DNA from: Sporomusa malonica
GTDB taxonomy: Bacteria; Bacillota; Negativicutes; Sporomusales; Sporomusaceae
Length of the DNA stretch: 64,000 nucleotides
Reading direction: 5' to 3'
Assembly: GCF_900176355.1 (NCBI RefSeq)
Contig: NZ_FWXI01000004.1
Location: 124,001 to 188,000 of the forward strand
The number at the start of each line of letters is the position of its first letter. Position 1 is the first letter of the stretch. Below, piece after piece: positions 44,392 to 52,536 of this stretch. The notes below the pieces were generated by a model. That model was not told the origin of the DNA. It saw only the letters and a program-made list of their open reading frames with translations, and made no database searches. Both the position numbers and the translations under genes were made by a program.

Positions 44392-46173
44392 TTATACAAA
44401 CGGAGGGCTGCCAGTTATCCCGTGTTTCTCCAGCTTATAATACAGGGTACGTAAAGAAACATTAAGGTGGCGAGCGGTTTCAGCACGGTTTCCGCCATAC
44501 ATAGTAAGAACGCCGGTGATAGCCCGCCGCTCCGCCTGCTCCATCGTTTCCGCCAGCGTACAGCAGGGCAAAACAGTTGTTTCTGTTGCTTTACGCTCGG
44601 CGTTTAACCTGGTCAAGGCTGTAAGAGGCGGCAGATGGGACACCATAATCGTATATTCATTAAAATGCATATTAATCAGGGCGCGGCCTAAAACATTCTC
44701 CAGCTCCCGCACGTTACCTGGCCAGCCGTATTCAGCTAATAGGGCTGCTGCGTCATCCGTGATCCCCTGAACGCAACGTCCGTACTCCCAGTTTAGTTTG
44801 GTCAACAGGTGCCTGGCTAACTCCGGCAGATCCCCGATACGCTGACGCAACGGCGGAATGTTTATCGGAAAAACATTAAGCCGGTAATAAAGGTCTTTGC
44901 GAAAACTACCCTTTTTGATCTCATCCTCCAGGTTTTTATTGGTAGCGGCGATAATTCTCAAATCAAGATCAAACGCTCTGACGCTGCCGACCCTCATAAT
45001 CTCCCGTTCCTGCAGTACACGCAGCAATTTTACCTGAATAGGCGGTGGAATCTCACCAATTTCGTCAAGAAACAGCGTACCACCATCAGCCTCTTCAAAA
45101 AGGCCTTTCTTGCCACTTTTAAGTGCCCCGCTGAAAGCCCCAGCCTCATAGCCAAACAACTCACTTTCCAGCAGCGTTTCTGGGATCGCAGCGCAATTTA
45201 CCCGGACAAACCTTCGGTATCTTCGCTGGCTGGCACTATGGATGGCATGGGCAAACAACTCTTTGCCCGTCCCGCTCTCCCCCGTCAGCAACACTGTGGC
45301 AGGCGTAAGCGCAGCCCGGCAGGCATACTCCACTGCCGCCTGCATCGCTGGACCCTGGGCCACAATATCGTCAAACGTATAGCGTGCCTGCCCGCGACCT
45401 ATAAGCGCTTCTACACTGGCAAGTTCCTCTGAGAGAAATTTTAATTCCGAAATATCATGCGCCATTGCCACACTGCCGCGCAACCGGCCATCAACAATTA
45501 GCGGTGCCGCGTTAATAATGACCTCACGATTGTCAGGGCCCACTTTTAGCGGTACTCCCCGCACCGCCTCCATCGATTGCATGACCCGCAAATGAACACT
45601 TTCCCCTTGGCGGATGTCGACAGTAGGCGGTTTACCCATGACATCTTCCTTCCGCATCCCAATTAGCCGCGTATAGGCTGGGTTGACCAGTATAATCTTC
45701 CCTTGGTCGTCCACAACTGAAATGACATCTTGGGACGTGTTGATGATGGCTTCCAATAACTTTTTCATTTCTTTGATGCAAGTCATTTCCTCGGCTAACT
45801 GATGGACTTCGGTCATATCTCGGAACACAGCCACCGCACCAACAATCCGGTTTTCTTCGTCCCTAACCGGAACACGGTTGGTAAGGATACAGGCATCACC
45901 AGTCTCCTGCCTTTGGTTAAGCTCGGGCTGCCCTGTTTCAAGCACGTTGTGTAGACGCGAGCCAGGAATAATATCCCGCGCATATTCGCCGTACGCCTCC
46001 CACGCCGCGACCCCCAACAGCCGCTCAGCCGCCGTGTTGAATAGTATGATTATCCCATTTTTATTAACAGCTACGACGGCATCATGGGTCGAATTTAAAA
46101 TATCTTGCATTTCCCTGCTACTGATACTCCAATCGTTGCTTGTAATTAATTTACGTACTTTCGCCACACACAC
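44392..46173 (-). CDS. Sigma-54-dependent PAS/AAA+/Fis transcriptional activator
   Basis: A protein of about 593 residues with two PAS domains (about 20-120 and 145-250), an AAA+ domain (about 265-500) and a Fis-type HTH (about 550-590: NRAETARHLNVSLRTLYYKL). Walker A is GESGTGKE near 296 and Walker B is GGTLFLDEIGE. The sigma-54 contact loop reads GAFSGA instead of GAFTGA, a conservative change. The open frame extends to 46482, but that part covers decayed gene remnants and a hairpin, so the start is placed at GTG 46173 with GGAGAGG 7 bases upstream. An ATG at 46239 is an alternative. It likely activates leucine dehydrogenase. Confidence 0.9.
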   Translation of the reverse strand: MCVAKVRKLITSNDWSISSREMQDILNSTHDAVVAVNKNGIIILFNTAAERLLGVAAWEAYGEYARDIIPGSRLHNVLETGQPELNQRQETGDACILTNRVPVRDEENRIVGAVAVFRDMTEVHQLAEEMTCIKEMKKLLEAIINTSQDVISVVDDQGKIILVNPAYTRLIGMRKEDVMGKPPTVDIRQGESVHLRVMQSMEAVRGVPLKVGPDNREVIINAAPLIVDGRLRGSVAMAHDISELKFLSEELASVEALIGRGQARYTFDDIVAQGPAMQAAVEYACRAALTPATVLLTGESGTGKELFAHAIHSASQRRYRRFVRVNCAAIPETLLESELFGYEAGAFSGALKSGKKGLFEEADGGTLFLDEIGEIPPPIQVKLLRVLQEREIMRVGSVRAFDLDLRIIAATNKNLEDEIKKGSFRKDLYYRLNVFPINIPPLRQRIGDLPELARHLLTKLNWEYGRCVQGITDDAAALLAEYGWPGNVRELENVLGRALINMHFNEYTIMVSHLPPLTALTRLNAERKATETTVLPCCTLAETMEQAERRAITGVLTMYGGNRAETARHLNVSLRTLYYKLEKHGITGSPPFV

Positions 46174-46321
46174 ACACCCACCTCTCCAAGCTACCTTCCT
46201 CTTGCCAAATCTTAAAGAGCCCACTCCTTCTACCATAATTCTCCATATTATATTTAATTCCTCTCCTGGTAGTGGACAACAACAAGAAAAATAGTTCTCG
46301 AAGGGACGGGTTATTGACATC

Positions 46322-46375
46322 ATGAACATACATATTGCTGGGCGTAAGCTCATTAAAACTGAAGTATCGCTGTAA
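46322..46375 (+). pseudogene. 3-prime remnant of a CCG (HdrB/SdhE-like) subunit gene
   Basis: In frame, this reads MNIHIAGRKLIKTEVSL then stop. It matches the C-terminus of the intact CCG subunit at 41345-41401 (MNMHIAGREIIKRKVSSR) at about 12 of 17 positions, and the DNA also aligns. As in the intact gene, a CTGTC-type terminator hairpin follows within 15 bases. Nothing upstream of it resembles the rest of the gene. Confidence 0.75.
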
Positions 46376-46380
46376 CCATA

Positions 46381-46422
46381 AAAAACTGTCAGAATTCCCA
46401 AGCGGGATTCTGACAGTTCTTT
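46381..46422 (+). terminator. Terminator hairpin of the lost CCG-subunit gene
   Basis: AACTGTCAGAAT-CCC pairs with GGG-ATTCTGACAGTT, followed by CTTTT. Its stem sequence resembles the terminator at 41414-41460. Confidence 0.75.
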
Positions 46423-46427
46423 TACGC

Positions 46428-46607
46428 AGAGGTCTTCCGCCATTTTTGCTAGTGCTTGACTGGATGCTTCAATCTCCTGCATAGCTGCCGATTATTGCTC
46501 ACCTGGATCTCAGTAATCCTCGCCTTCATTGTTTGGAATGAGGAAAAACAAATTACGCTTAAAAGTACAATTAGCAGCAGTTTGACGGCAAACCATCCTG
46601 CTATCTT
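46428..46607 (-). pseudogene. Chemoreceptor (MCP) gene reduced to its two ends
   Basis: On the minus strand, 46607 to about 46490 reads KIAGWFAVKLLLIVLLSVIC, then FSSFQTMKARITEIQVSNNR, like the first membrane helix and outer segment of an MCP. From about 46500 to 46428, in another frame, it reads EQ-stop-SAAMQEIEASSQALAKMAEDL, matching the extreme C-terminus of MCPs ([24 protein letters not shown] in the receptor at 258-2036). The central 500 or so residues are missing, the frames differ, and there is a stop codon. It is a deletion derivative. Confidence 0.75.
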
Positions 46608-47836
46608 TTTAAACTACAGTCAGTCTCAAGAGCAACCCCTGATTTTTTGATTCCTTGGATACTCTCTTCATAAACACGCAGCATGAAAAAAGTGGCCATT
46701 ACCGGGCCTGCCGCCAATATCCACCAGACAAAGCTAAAATTACCAGTGAGATCAATTACTTTTCCGATAAACCACGGACTGAGCAGCGAGGCCATTTGAA
46801 ATAAACAGTTTGCTACTCCATTGGCCGTCGCCGCCCTTTTGATTCCTGCAGTCTGAGATATTAACACAGTTAACTGAGGATTTGCCAGGTAGGAGCTGAA
46901 ACCAGAGGCAAAGCCTACGACACAGAGCATGGCCAAACTAGTTTGGTAACCAAACAATATTGTAAGCGGCACAACAAGGATAAATGCAGTAATAACCAGC
47001 CATTTCCGGCATCCCAGCATATCAGAGACAACACCTGAGATAAGCGGCGCTATTGCTCCCCCTAAACCGTAATATGCCATAACCCGCCCAGCCTCACTTA
47101 CCGAAAAACCAAGCCCCTTAATGTACACATTAGCCCAGGTAGCAGTCCCCAGTTGTAACCACATCAGGAAAAAGCCAGCAGCAGAAATAAGCTTGAAGTT
47201 CTTATTGTCCAATATGTATTTCAAACCAGCTGTAATGTTTTCGCTCTTCTCATCAGGCTGATCCTTGAATCTCATAAGAAAAAATACAAGAACACCAGCA
47301 ATTATGGTAAGCAAACCTACCGACTGAAAAGCTCCTCGCCAACCAAACATTGTGTTTAAATAGGGTACAAGTATGTTAGTTATCAAAATTCCGCTGGATG
47401 GGGCGGCTGTCAGTATACCGAAAGCAAGTCCCTGCTCTTTAGCCGGAAACCATTCAACTAAGGCACGTGAACAAGAGGAAAAAACGGCTCCCGAGCCTAA
47501 ACCTGCTAAGACTCGCAGGTTAAAGCCAAGTTCATAATTATCAATTAACGAAAACGATGATGTAGCTACCCCTTCGATAATTAAACATACTGAAAGAATA
47601 ATCCGCACACCAAATCTGTCAGCTAATAGTCCGGCAGGTATTTGCGTCAAAACATAGCCAAGATAAAATGCACTCATAAAGGCTCCAGCCTGCCCCATAT
47701 TCATACCTAAATCAGGAACTATCACCGAGATTAACGGCGGCCAAGTGAACCGGGTAATGAAACTGAATAAAAAACAGGAAACACAAAGTAGTAAGATAAT
47801 CCACCTGTATCTTGAAGCTGTAGCATTATTTTGCAT
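46601..47836 (-). CDS. MFS transporter
   Basis: A 411-residue, twelve-helix major facilitator. It has the loop 2-3 signature GLLADRFGVRIIL and a GVVSDMLGCRKW counterpart after helix 8, and begins with RYRWIILLLCVSCFLFSFITR. The layout resembles organic-anion (ACS/OFA-like) carriers; the substrate is unknown. ATG at 47836 is preferred (GGGGGG 5 bases upstream). It lies downstream of the corrinoid methyltransferase operon on the same strand but beyond a terminator hairpin, so it may bring in a methylated substrate under a separate promoter. Its 3-prime end abuts the MCP remnant. Confidence 0.88.
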   Translation of the reverse strand: MQNNATASRYRWIILLLCVSCFLFSFITRFTWPPLISVIVPDLGMNMGQAGAFMSAFYLGYVLTQIPAGLLADRFGVRIILSVCLIIEGVATSSFSLIDNYELGFNLRVLAGLGSGAVFSSCSRALVEWFPAKEQGLAFGILTAAPSSGILITNILVPYLNTMFGWRGAFQSVGLLTIIAGVLVFFLMRFKDQPDEKSENITAGLKYILDNKNFKLISAAGFFLMWLQLGTATWANVYIKGLGFSVSEAGRVMAYYGLGGAIAPLISGVVSDMLGCRKWLVITAFILVVPLTILFGYQTSLAMLCVVGFASGFSSYLANPQLTVLISQTAGIKRAATANGVANCLFQMASLLSPWFIGKVIDLTGNFSFVWWILAAGPVMATFFMLRVYEESIQGIKKSGVALETDCSLKR

Positions 47837-48001
47837 ATCTGCCCCCCATTTTCTAAATATAATCATTCAACCTTTCCTCGATATCATTCTTCTTTCTCTT
47901 GCAAAGAGTAGACGTGTAGACAACTACGTATTTATATACGCTGCACCACTTATATTATCCTTTTTTAATATTTAGATTTTTTATTGTTTTCACACAAAAC
48001 T

Positions 48002-48042
48002 AATGGTCTTGAACTCATGTTATAAAGTTCAAGACCATTTTT
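48002..48042. terminator. Hairpin between the methyltransferase operon and the MFS gene
   Basis: AATGGTCTTGAAC and GTTCAAGACCATT form a 13-bp perfect stem with a 12-base loop; TTTTT follows on the plus strand and AGTTTTG on the minus strand. It ends the minus-strand methyltransferase operon. Confidence 0.75.
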
Positions 48043-48048
48043 CAGTAA

Positions 48049-48960
48049 CTAACAACTCATTCTATTGCATTTCCTGGCAAATTCATAAACAGCCTTTATG
48101 CTTTCCAATCGCATTTTTTCAAAAAGACCACTACTTGTGCCAAAAATCAACCCGCTATCGTTGCCAGCCGCAGTAATAATCTGATTCACAGTATACTCAA
48201 GTTCACTCAGGCTACGCGGCTCAATTAATTCGGCAGGATCCAGGTTGCCCCACAGACATAGCTTATGACCGTACTGTTCTTTTATTGCCCCAATGTCCAT
48301 CCTCGCTAACGATTCAATGCATTGTAAGCCGTCAAAGCCTGCTGCCGCGATGTCCTCAAGTACCAACTCCAGATTACCATCAGAGTGAAAGAAAACCGGT
48401 AGACCTAACTGCTTGGCATGTTCAACCTGACGAACCAGTGAAGGAAACAATAATTGGCGCATAATTGCGGGACGAGCAATAACTCCCTGGTTAAATGCAA
48501 TATCGTCAGCGATAAGGATACCATTTACGCCGTTACCGGCTAGCCTGTTCATAAGAGACATATTCATTTGCTCAACTGCAGTCATTAAGCTCAAGAAGTC
48601 ATCATGACCGCGGACTAGTTTCCTCATCAACTGTTCAAAACCCAGCAACCTGCCGCCCCACCCCACGGGGCCATCCAGTACGGCAAATGTGAATAAATCT
48701 GTGTTAACCCACTTTTTCAAATCGCAAAAAACCACATCCTGAACACAGGGAATACCTTCAAGTCGTGAATCATAGCTTGGATGCAAACATACCGCATCCA
48801 AGCCCATGGTCTCAATGAATTCTAAACGGTGTTCAAACTGAGCAGCCTCTTGGCCAAACATGGTCTGCACAAGATCATCGGTAATAACCAACTCTGCACA
48901 GGGTGTCCGGTCAACTGGCTGACGTTTAATAGCAGATTCAACCCTTGTAATGTGATCCAT
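48049..48960 (-). CDS. Uroporphyrinogen-decarboxylase-family methyltransferase (MtaA/CmuA-like)
   Basis: A 303-residue UroD-fold protein. In corrinoid systems such proteins move methyl groups between a substrate, a corrinoid protein and a thiol or other acceptor. MtaA-type zinc enzymes carry HxC in the metal loop. Here the loop reads FFHSDGNLELVL near residue 188, so the Cys is replaced by Asp; GFDGLQCIE and CLWGNLDPAEL follow. This suggests a demethylase-type role on a methylated substrate rather than a CoM-type thiol methylation, or a different acceptor. GGAGG precedes the ATG by 4 bases. It is the last gene of the corrinoid operon. Confidence 0.85.
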   Translation of the reverse strand: MDHITRVESAIKRQPVDRTPCAELVITDDLVQTMFGQEAAQFEHRLEFIETMGLDAVCLHPSYDSRLEGIPCVQDVVFCDLKKWVNTDLFTFAVLDGPVGWGGRLLGFEQLMRKLVRGHDDFLSLMTAVEQMNMSLMNRLAGNGVNGILIADDIAFNQGVIARPAIMRQLLFPSLVRQVEHAKQLGLPVFFHSDGNLELVLEDIAAAGFDGLQCIESLARMDIGAIKEQYGHKLCLWGNLDPAELIEPRSLSELEYTVNQIITAAGNDSGLIFGTSSGLFEKMRLESIKAVYEFARKCNRMSC

Positions 48961-48975
48961 AATGCCTCCAACACC

Positions 48976-50844
48976 CTAACTGACTCGCGGAAATTTTAAT
49001 GCCTTGGCAAACTCCCGTTTAAATTCCGGCTGCACCGCCAAATCCAAGTGCTTAATAGTAGTCGCCAAACGTTCAGCCCGGCGGCGTTCCTGCTCAGATA
49101 CCAGACTCATACATGCCCCAGCGCCGGCAGCATTGCCAACCTGAGCGAACCGTTCAAGCGGAAGGTTTGGCAGCATGCCCACGGCAATAGCACTCTCAAG
49201 TCGCAAAAAAGAGCCAAAAGCACCAGCGATAATTACGTTTTCAATCTCTTCCACTTTAACGCCGCAGGCGCTCAATAATGTGCTAATCCCGCTGGCAATA
49301 GCCGCCTTGGCTAATTGTATCTCGCCAATATCTTTCTGGGTAATGACGATATCACTATTACAGCCGCTGTCTTCACGCGTCACAAGGAGAAACTCAGGCA
49401 CTTTCCCCGCCTCGGTTCTTACCCGCGGGTGATTAGGGTCAAGCCTGCCATTCACTGCAATGATACCTGCCCTGTTTAACTCGGCAATCGCGTCAATAAT
49501 ACCTGAGCCGCACAACCCGATCGGCTTCTGCCCGCCGATTGTCTGCCAGTTCACTTCTTCGCCATTATTTGAAAGCCTTACCTCGCTAATGGCTCCATTT
49601 ACTGCCCGCATTCCCTGATAAACATGAGCGCCTTCAAAGGCTGGCCCTGATGCACAAGAGCAGGAGGAAATCATTCTCTCGTTAACAGCCAGAACAACCT
49701 CGGTATTTGTTCCGATATCAATACCTAGTGTTATTCCTTGCGCTTCATCAACTCTACTGGACTGAATCATTGCAACATGGTCGCCACCGACAAAACCGCC
49801 GATTGGGGGCGTCATATAAACCCGTGCCTGCTCCCCTAATTTCAGACCAATCACCTCTGCTACCGTCTCAATAGGAAGAGTCGCCGCCGGGACATAGGGG
49901 GAGAAAGCCAGCTGCTTTATTGGCAGGCCTAACAATAAATGATGCATGGCCGTATTTGCAACAATGACAGCCTGACTGATCTGTTCAACACCTACACTCA
50001 TCGAGGCAGTCAGGCGCTGCGCCAACTCATTAATGCCGTCAGCAGCGGCACTGATCATCTGCCGGGCATTCTCTTCACTCTCCATTGCAAACGCTAACCT
50101 ACTCATCAAATCTTCGCCATAAGCAATCTGCGGATTCAAAACTCCTTCCGCAGCCACAGTTTCTCCGGTATCCAGCCTAATAAGAAAAGCTGCAATTTTG
50201 GTTGTGCCTAAGTCAACAGCTAAGCCTAATGGCTCATAATTGGTATCTAAGTCAGCTACGTCCACAATTTGGTTATCATGAACAGTAACCGCCAGCTCCC
50301 CGGCAACGGCAGCCGGATTCACACTACGTAACAAATTCAAACCAACCTTGAGTCCAGTCAGGTCATACCTATCTTTAAAGATTTGCTCCATCTGTTGCCA
50401 CAGTGAATAGGGGTAATGAATACTTGTCCTTACCAAACCTGAAATAATATACCGCTTTAGCCCATAATCAACCTCTACAGCCTGCAAGCAGCCTGCTACT
50501 TGTAACTGCTGACGGCCAATCAGGGATGTTACCGGAATCTCTATCTTGCAGGGGCCGTCAATTTTAGCCTGACAAGCTAAGCGGTATCCCTGTTCAAGGC
50601 GTTCTGGTGTAAGCATATTTTTTTCGGTCGGCGACACTGGTGCTAACTCGCCTGTTACCAGCCTTACCAAGCACCGGGCGCACAGTCCTTTGCCGCCACA
50701 GGGCGTACTAATGCCATGTTCAAATAGTTCTAAGCCTTGAGCCGCTTCTAAGACAGTTTGTCCAATATTTGCATACACCCGTTTGCCAATAGGTTGATAA
50801 TCGATAACTACTTTTGTGTTAACTCTCTGCTCCAGTCCAGGCAT
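48976..50844 (-). CDS. Reductive activator of corrinoid proteins (2Fe-2S / ASKHA, RACE type)
   Basis: A 622-residue protein that reduces inactive Co(II) corrinoid proteins back to Co(I) using ATP. The N-terminal ferredoxin domain has STPCGGKGLCARC and a later RLACQA (four Cys). A linker follows, then the C-terminal DUF4445/ASKHA ATPase domain (about 200-610) with GLAVDLGTTKIAAFLI, GIDIGTNTEVVLAV, SCSCASGPAFEGAH and AGAFGSFL. The gene overlaps the corrinoid protein gene by 37 bases, with GGAG 7 bases before its ATG. Homologues activate O-demethylase and methylamine systems of acetogens. Confidence 0.93.
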   Translation of the reverse strand: MPGLEQRVNTKVVIDYQPIGKRVYANIGQTVLEAAQGLELFEHGISTPCGGKGLCARCLVRLVTGELAPVSPTEKNMLTPERLEQGYRLACQAKIDGPCKIEIPVTSLIGRQQLQVAGCLQAVEVDYGLKRYIISGLVRTSIHYPYSLWQQMEQIFKDRYDLTGLKVGLNLLRSVNPAAVAGELAVTVHDNQIVDVADLDTNYEPLGLAVDLGTTKIAAFLIRLDTGETVAAEGVLNPQIAYGEDLMSRLAFAMESEENARQMISAAADGINELAQRLTASMSVGVEQISQAVIVANTAMHHLLLGLPIKQLAFSPYVPAATLPIETVAEVIGLKLGEQARVYMTPPIGGFVGGDHVAMIQSSRVDEAQGITLGIDIGTNTEVVLAVNERMISSCSCASGPAFEGAHVYQGMRAVNGAISEVRLSNNGEEVNWQTIGGQKPIGLCGSGIIDAIAELNRAGIIAVNGRLDPNHPRVRTEAGKVPEFLLVTREDSGCNSDIVITQKDIGEIQLAKAAIASGISTLLSACGVKVEEIENVIIAGAFGSFLRLESAIAVGMLPNLPLERFAQVGNAAGAGACMSLVSEQERRRAERLATTIKHLDLAVQPEFKREFAKALKFPRVS

Positions 50845-51452
50845 ATTTCCACTCCCTGCCGTGCATCATCTACCCAGGCGTCTGCCCCAGTATACTCTCT
50901 CACCTTTTCGTTGACTAATCCGCCGATGAGAATTTTAATTTTTGAGTTGCGTTCAATCAGCCGTACCAATTGAATTGTCCGTTTTAACGCTTCAAAACCG
51001 GGAGACAGCAAGGTGCACAGGCATAGTATTGGGGCACCTGACTCAGTCAAAGCCAACATGAACCGATCTGGTGGCACATCCACCCCCAGATCGTATACTT
51101 CAAAGCCATAGCATCTCAGCAATGAACCTACTAAATTTTTGCCAATATCATGAATATCGCCTTCGATAGTACCAAAAACAATCTTGCCAATGAATGGTTT
51201 TTTTTCGTTTGGTTCAACTACCGGCCCCAAAATATCCATTATTTGGGAAAAAATCTCTGATGAAAGGATTAAATCACCTAAAAAGTATTCTCCCCGAGAG
51301 TATCTATCGCCCACAGCTACCAAACCGGAGCGGCATTCCTCGACAATATCCAGCGGAGAAATACCAGATTCCAGACCATTTTTGACCAATTCGAGCGCCA
51401 GCGGCTCATCAAGCTCGCTAATGGCATTTGCCAGAAGTGCTAACACTTTCAT
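50808..51452 (-). CDS. Corrinoid (B12-binding) methyl carrier protein
   Basis: A 214-residue methyltransferase-cognate corrinoid protein. It has the N-terminal helical cap (about 1-85: VEECRSGLVAVGDRYSRGEY, LGDLILSSEIF) and the Rossmann B12 domain (about 90-210). The lower cobalt ligand is His101 in GDIHDIGKNLV, the DxHxxG signature. GADAWVDDA lies at the C-terminus. It shuttles a methyl group from the UroD-family enzyme to an acceptor. It overlaps the upstream GntR gene by 4 bases (ATGA) and the activator gene by 37 bases, so the three are translated together. Confidence 0.95.
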   Translation of the reverse strand: MKVLALLANAISELDEPLALELVKNGLESGISPLDIVEECRSGLVAVGDRYSRGEYFLGDLILSSEIFSQIMDILGPVVEPNEKKPFIGKIVFGTIEGDIHDIGKNLVGSLLRCYGFEVYDLGVDVPPDRFMLALTESGAPILCLCTLLSPGFEALKRTIQLVRLIERNSKIKILIGGLVNEKVREYTGADAWVDDARQGVEICLDWSRELTQK

Positions 51453-52195
51453 CGCTCTCCCTTCAACGGTTGAATATCTGAAACTAGCGAATACCGATCG
51501 CCGCGATAATAAAATACCCCAATGCCGATAGGTCTGTTATCGCTGTCATACAGAGCCTGTTGCAGCTTTAGGACAGGCGACCCCAGCGCTACAGTAAGTA
51601 AATTGGCATCAAATTCACTGGCGCTTTCAGCACTGAGAATGGCCTGACTTCGCACTGGCAGAATATCTGTATGGATGGTAATGATTTCGGAAAAAGCTTT
51701 ATACTGAAACTCATTTTCTAGAATAGGCCGTCCCTTGATATATGCCATATATTTGTGCTCAACCGCGACCGGTTCATCATCTGCCATAAGCAGCCGGCAA
51801 TAATATAAAATGCCCTGACTGGCCACCATGCCTAACTTTATAGCAAATTCCGGGAGTTCCTTGCGAAAACGCACATGGATCAGCCGGTATCCTGGCTCTT
51901 TCCCCATTTGCGCTACATGTACATTGAACTCATTCATTGAAAATTCAGCACGGTCCAAAGAAGGCCTTGATACAAAAGTCCCCCGGCCCTGCTGTGCACT
52001 GATAAGGCCGCGCTCGGCAAGCAAACTTAAACACTTACGGACAGTCGTCCGGCTGAGTTCATATTCACGTCCAAGATCGTTTTCTGACGGCAGCGGCTCG
52101 CCAGCTTTCAACTCCCCTGATAATATCCTTTTCTCTAGGATGGTTGCCAACTGATAGAAGGGAGGTGTAAATGAATTCTTATTAATTCTGTCCAT
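51449..52195 (-). CDS. GntR/HutC-family regulator of the corrinoid operon
   Basis: A protein of about 248 residues with an N-terminal winged helix (about 10-75: LPSENDLGREYELSRTTVRK) and a UTRA domain (about 90-245). It is the first gene of the corrinoid operon and overlaps the next gene. It probably senses the methylated substrate or a product. The start is uncertain: ATG at 52195 gives the usual family N-terminus, while ATG at 52210 has AAGGTGG directly against it, too close to work well. Confidence 0.9.
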   Translation of the reverse strand: MDRINKNSFTPPFYQLATILEKRILSGELKAGEPLPSENDLGREYELSRTTVRKCLSLLAERGLISAQQGRGTFVSRPSLDRAEFSMNEFNVHVAQMGKEPGYRLIHVRFRKELPEFAIKLGMVASQGILYYCRLLMADDEPVAVEHKYMAYIKGRPILENEFQYKAFSEIITIHTDILPVRSQAILSAESASEFDANLLTVALGSPVLKLQQALYDSDNRPIGIGVFYYRGDRYSLVSDIQPLKGER

Positions 52196-52304
52196 GAATT
52201 TTTTTTGCATCCACCTTATGATAGCATCTTTTATATGTAATGTTTTCTACGCTGCGACAATCTTCCCTTCTTAACAGTACAAATTTTGTAAATAATCAAC
52301 AGAG

Positions 52305-52328
52305 GCGACCCCGAAAGAACGGGGTCGC
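52305..52328 (+). terminator. Orphan plus-strand hairpin between divergent genes
   Basis: GCGACCCCG and CGGGGTCGC form a 9-bp GC-rich stem with a 6-base loop, then ATTATTGTTT. No gene ends upstream on the plus strand: the region 52211-52536 separates two divergent genes. The rest of that 326-base gap is AT-rich with no open frame that I can support. Confidence 0.55.
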
Positions 52329-52536
52329 ATTATTGTTTAATAGAAAAACTCAAATTTTATCATATAGGTTTTTTGTATGGTTGCCTACTTGTCTATGTTA
52401 AATTGTATTCTCCATTTCCCTTTGAATTCTTTCATGATTTCTAATTTTTCTCAATATTTTTTATATATATTTTTTTCTAAGCAACTTCACTAAAATATGT
52501 TACTATAATTATAGACTATCGCAAGGAGCTTATCTT

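Noticed and set aside
46174-46482. N-terminal extension of the sigma-54 activator up to ATG 46482
   Set aside because: It runs through a terminator hairpin and through the MCP remnant, and has no family match; the GTG at 46173 is better.
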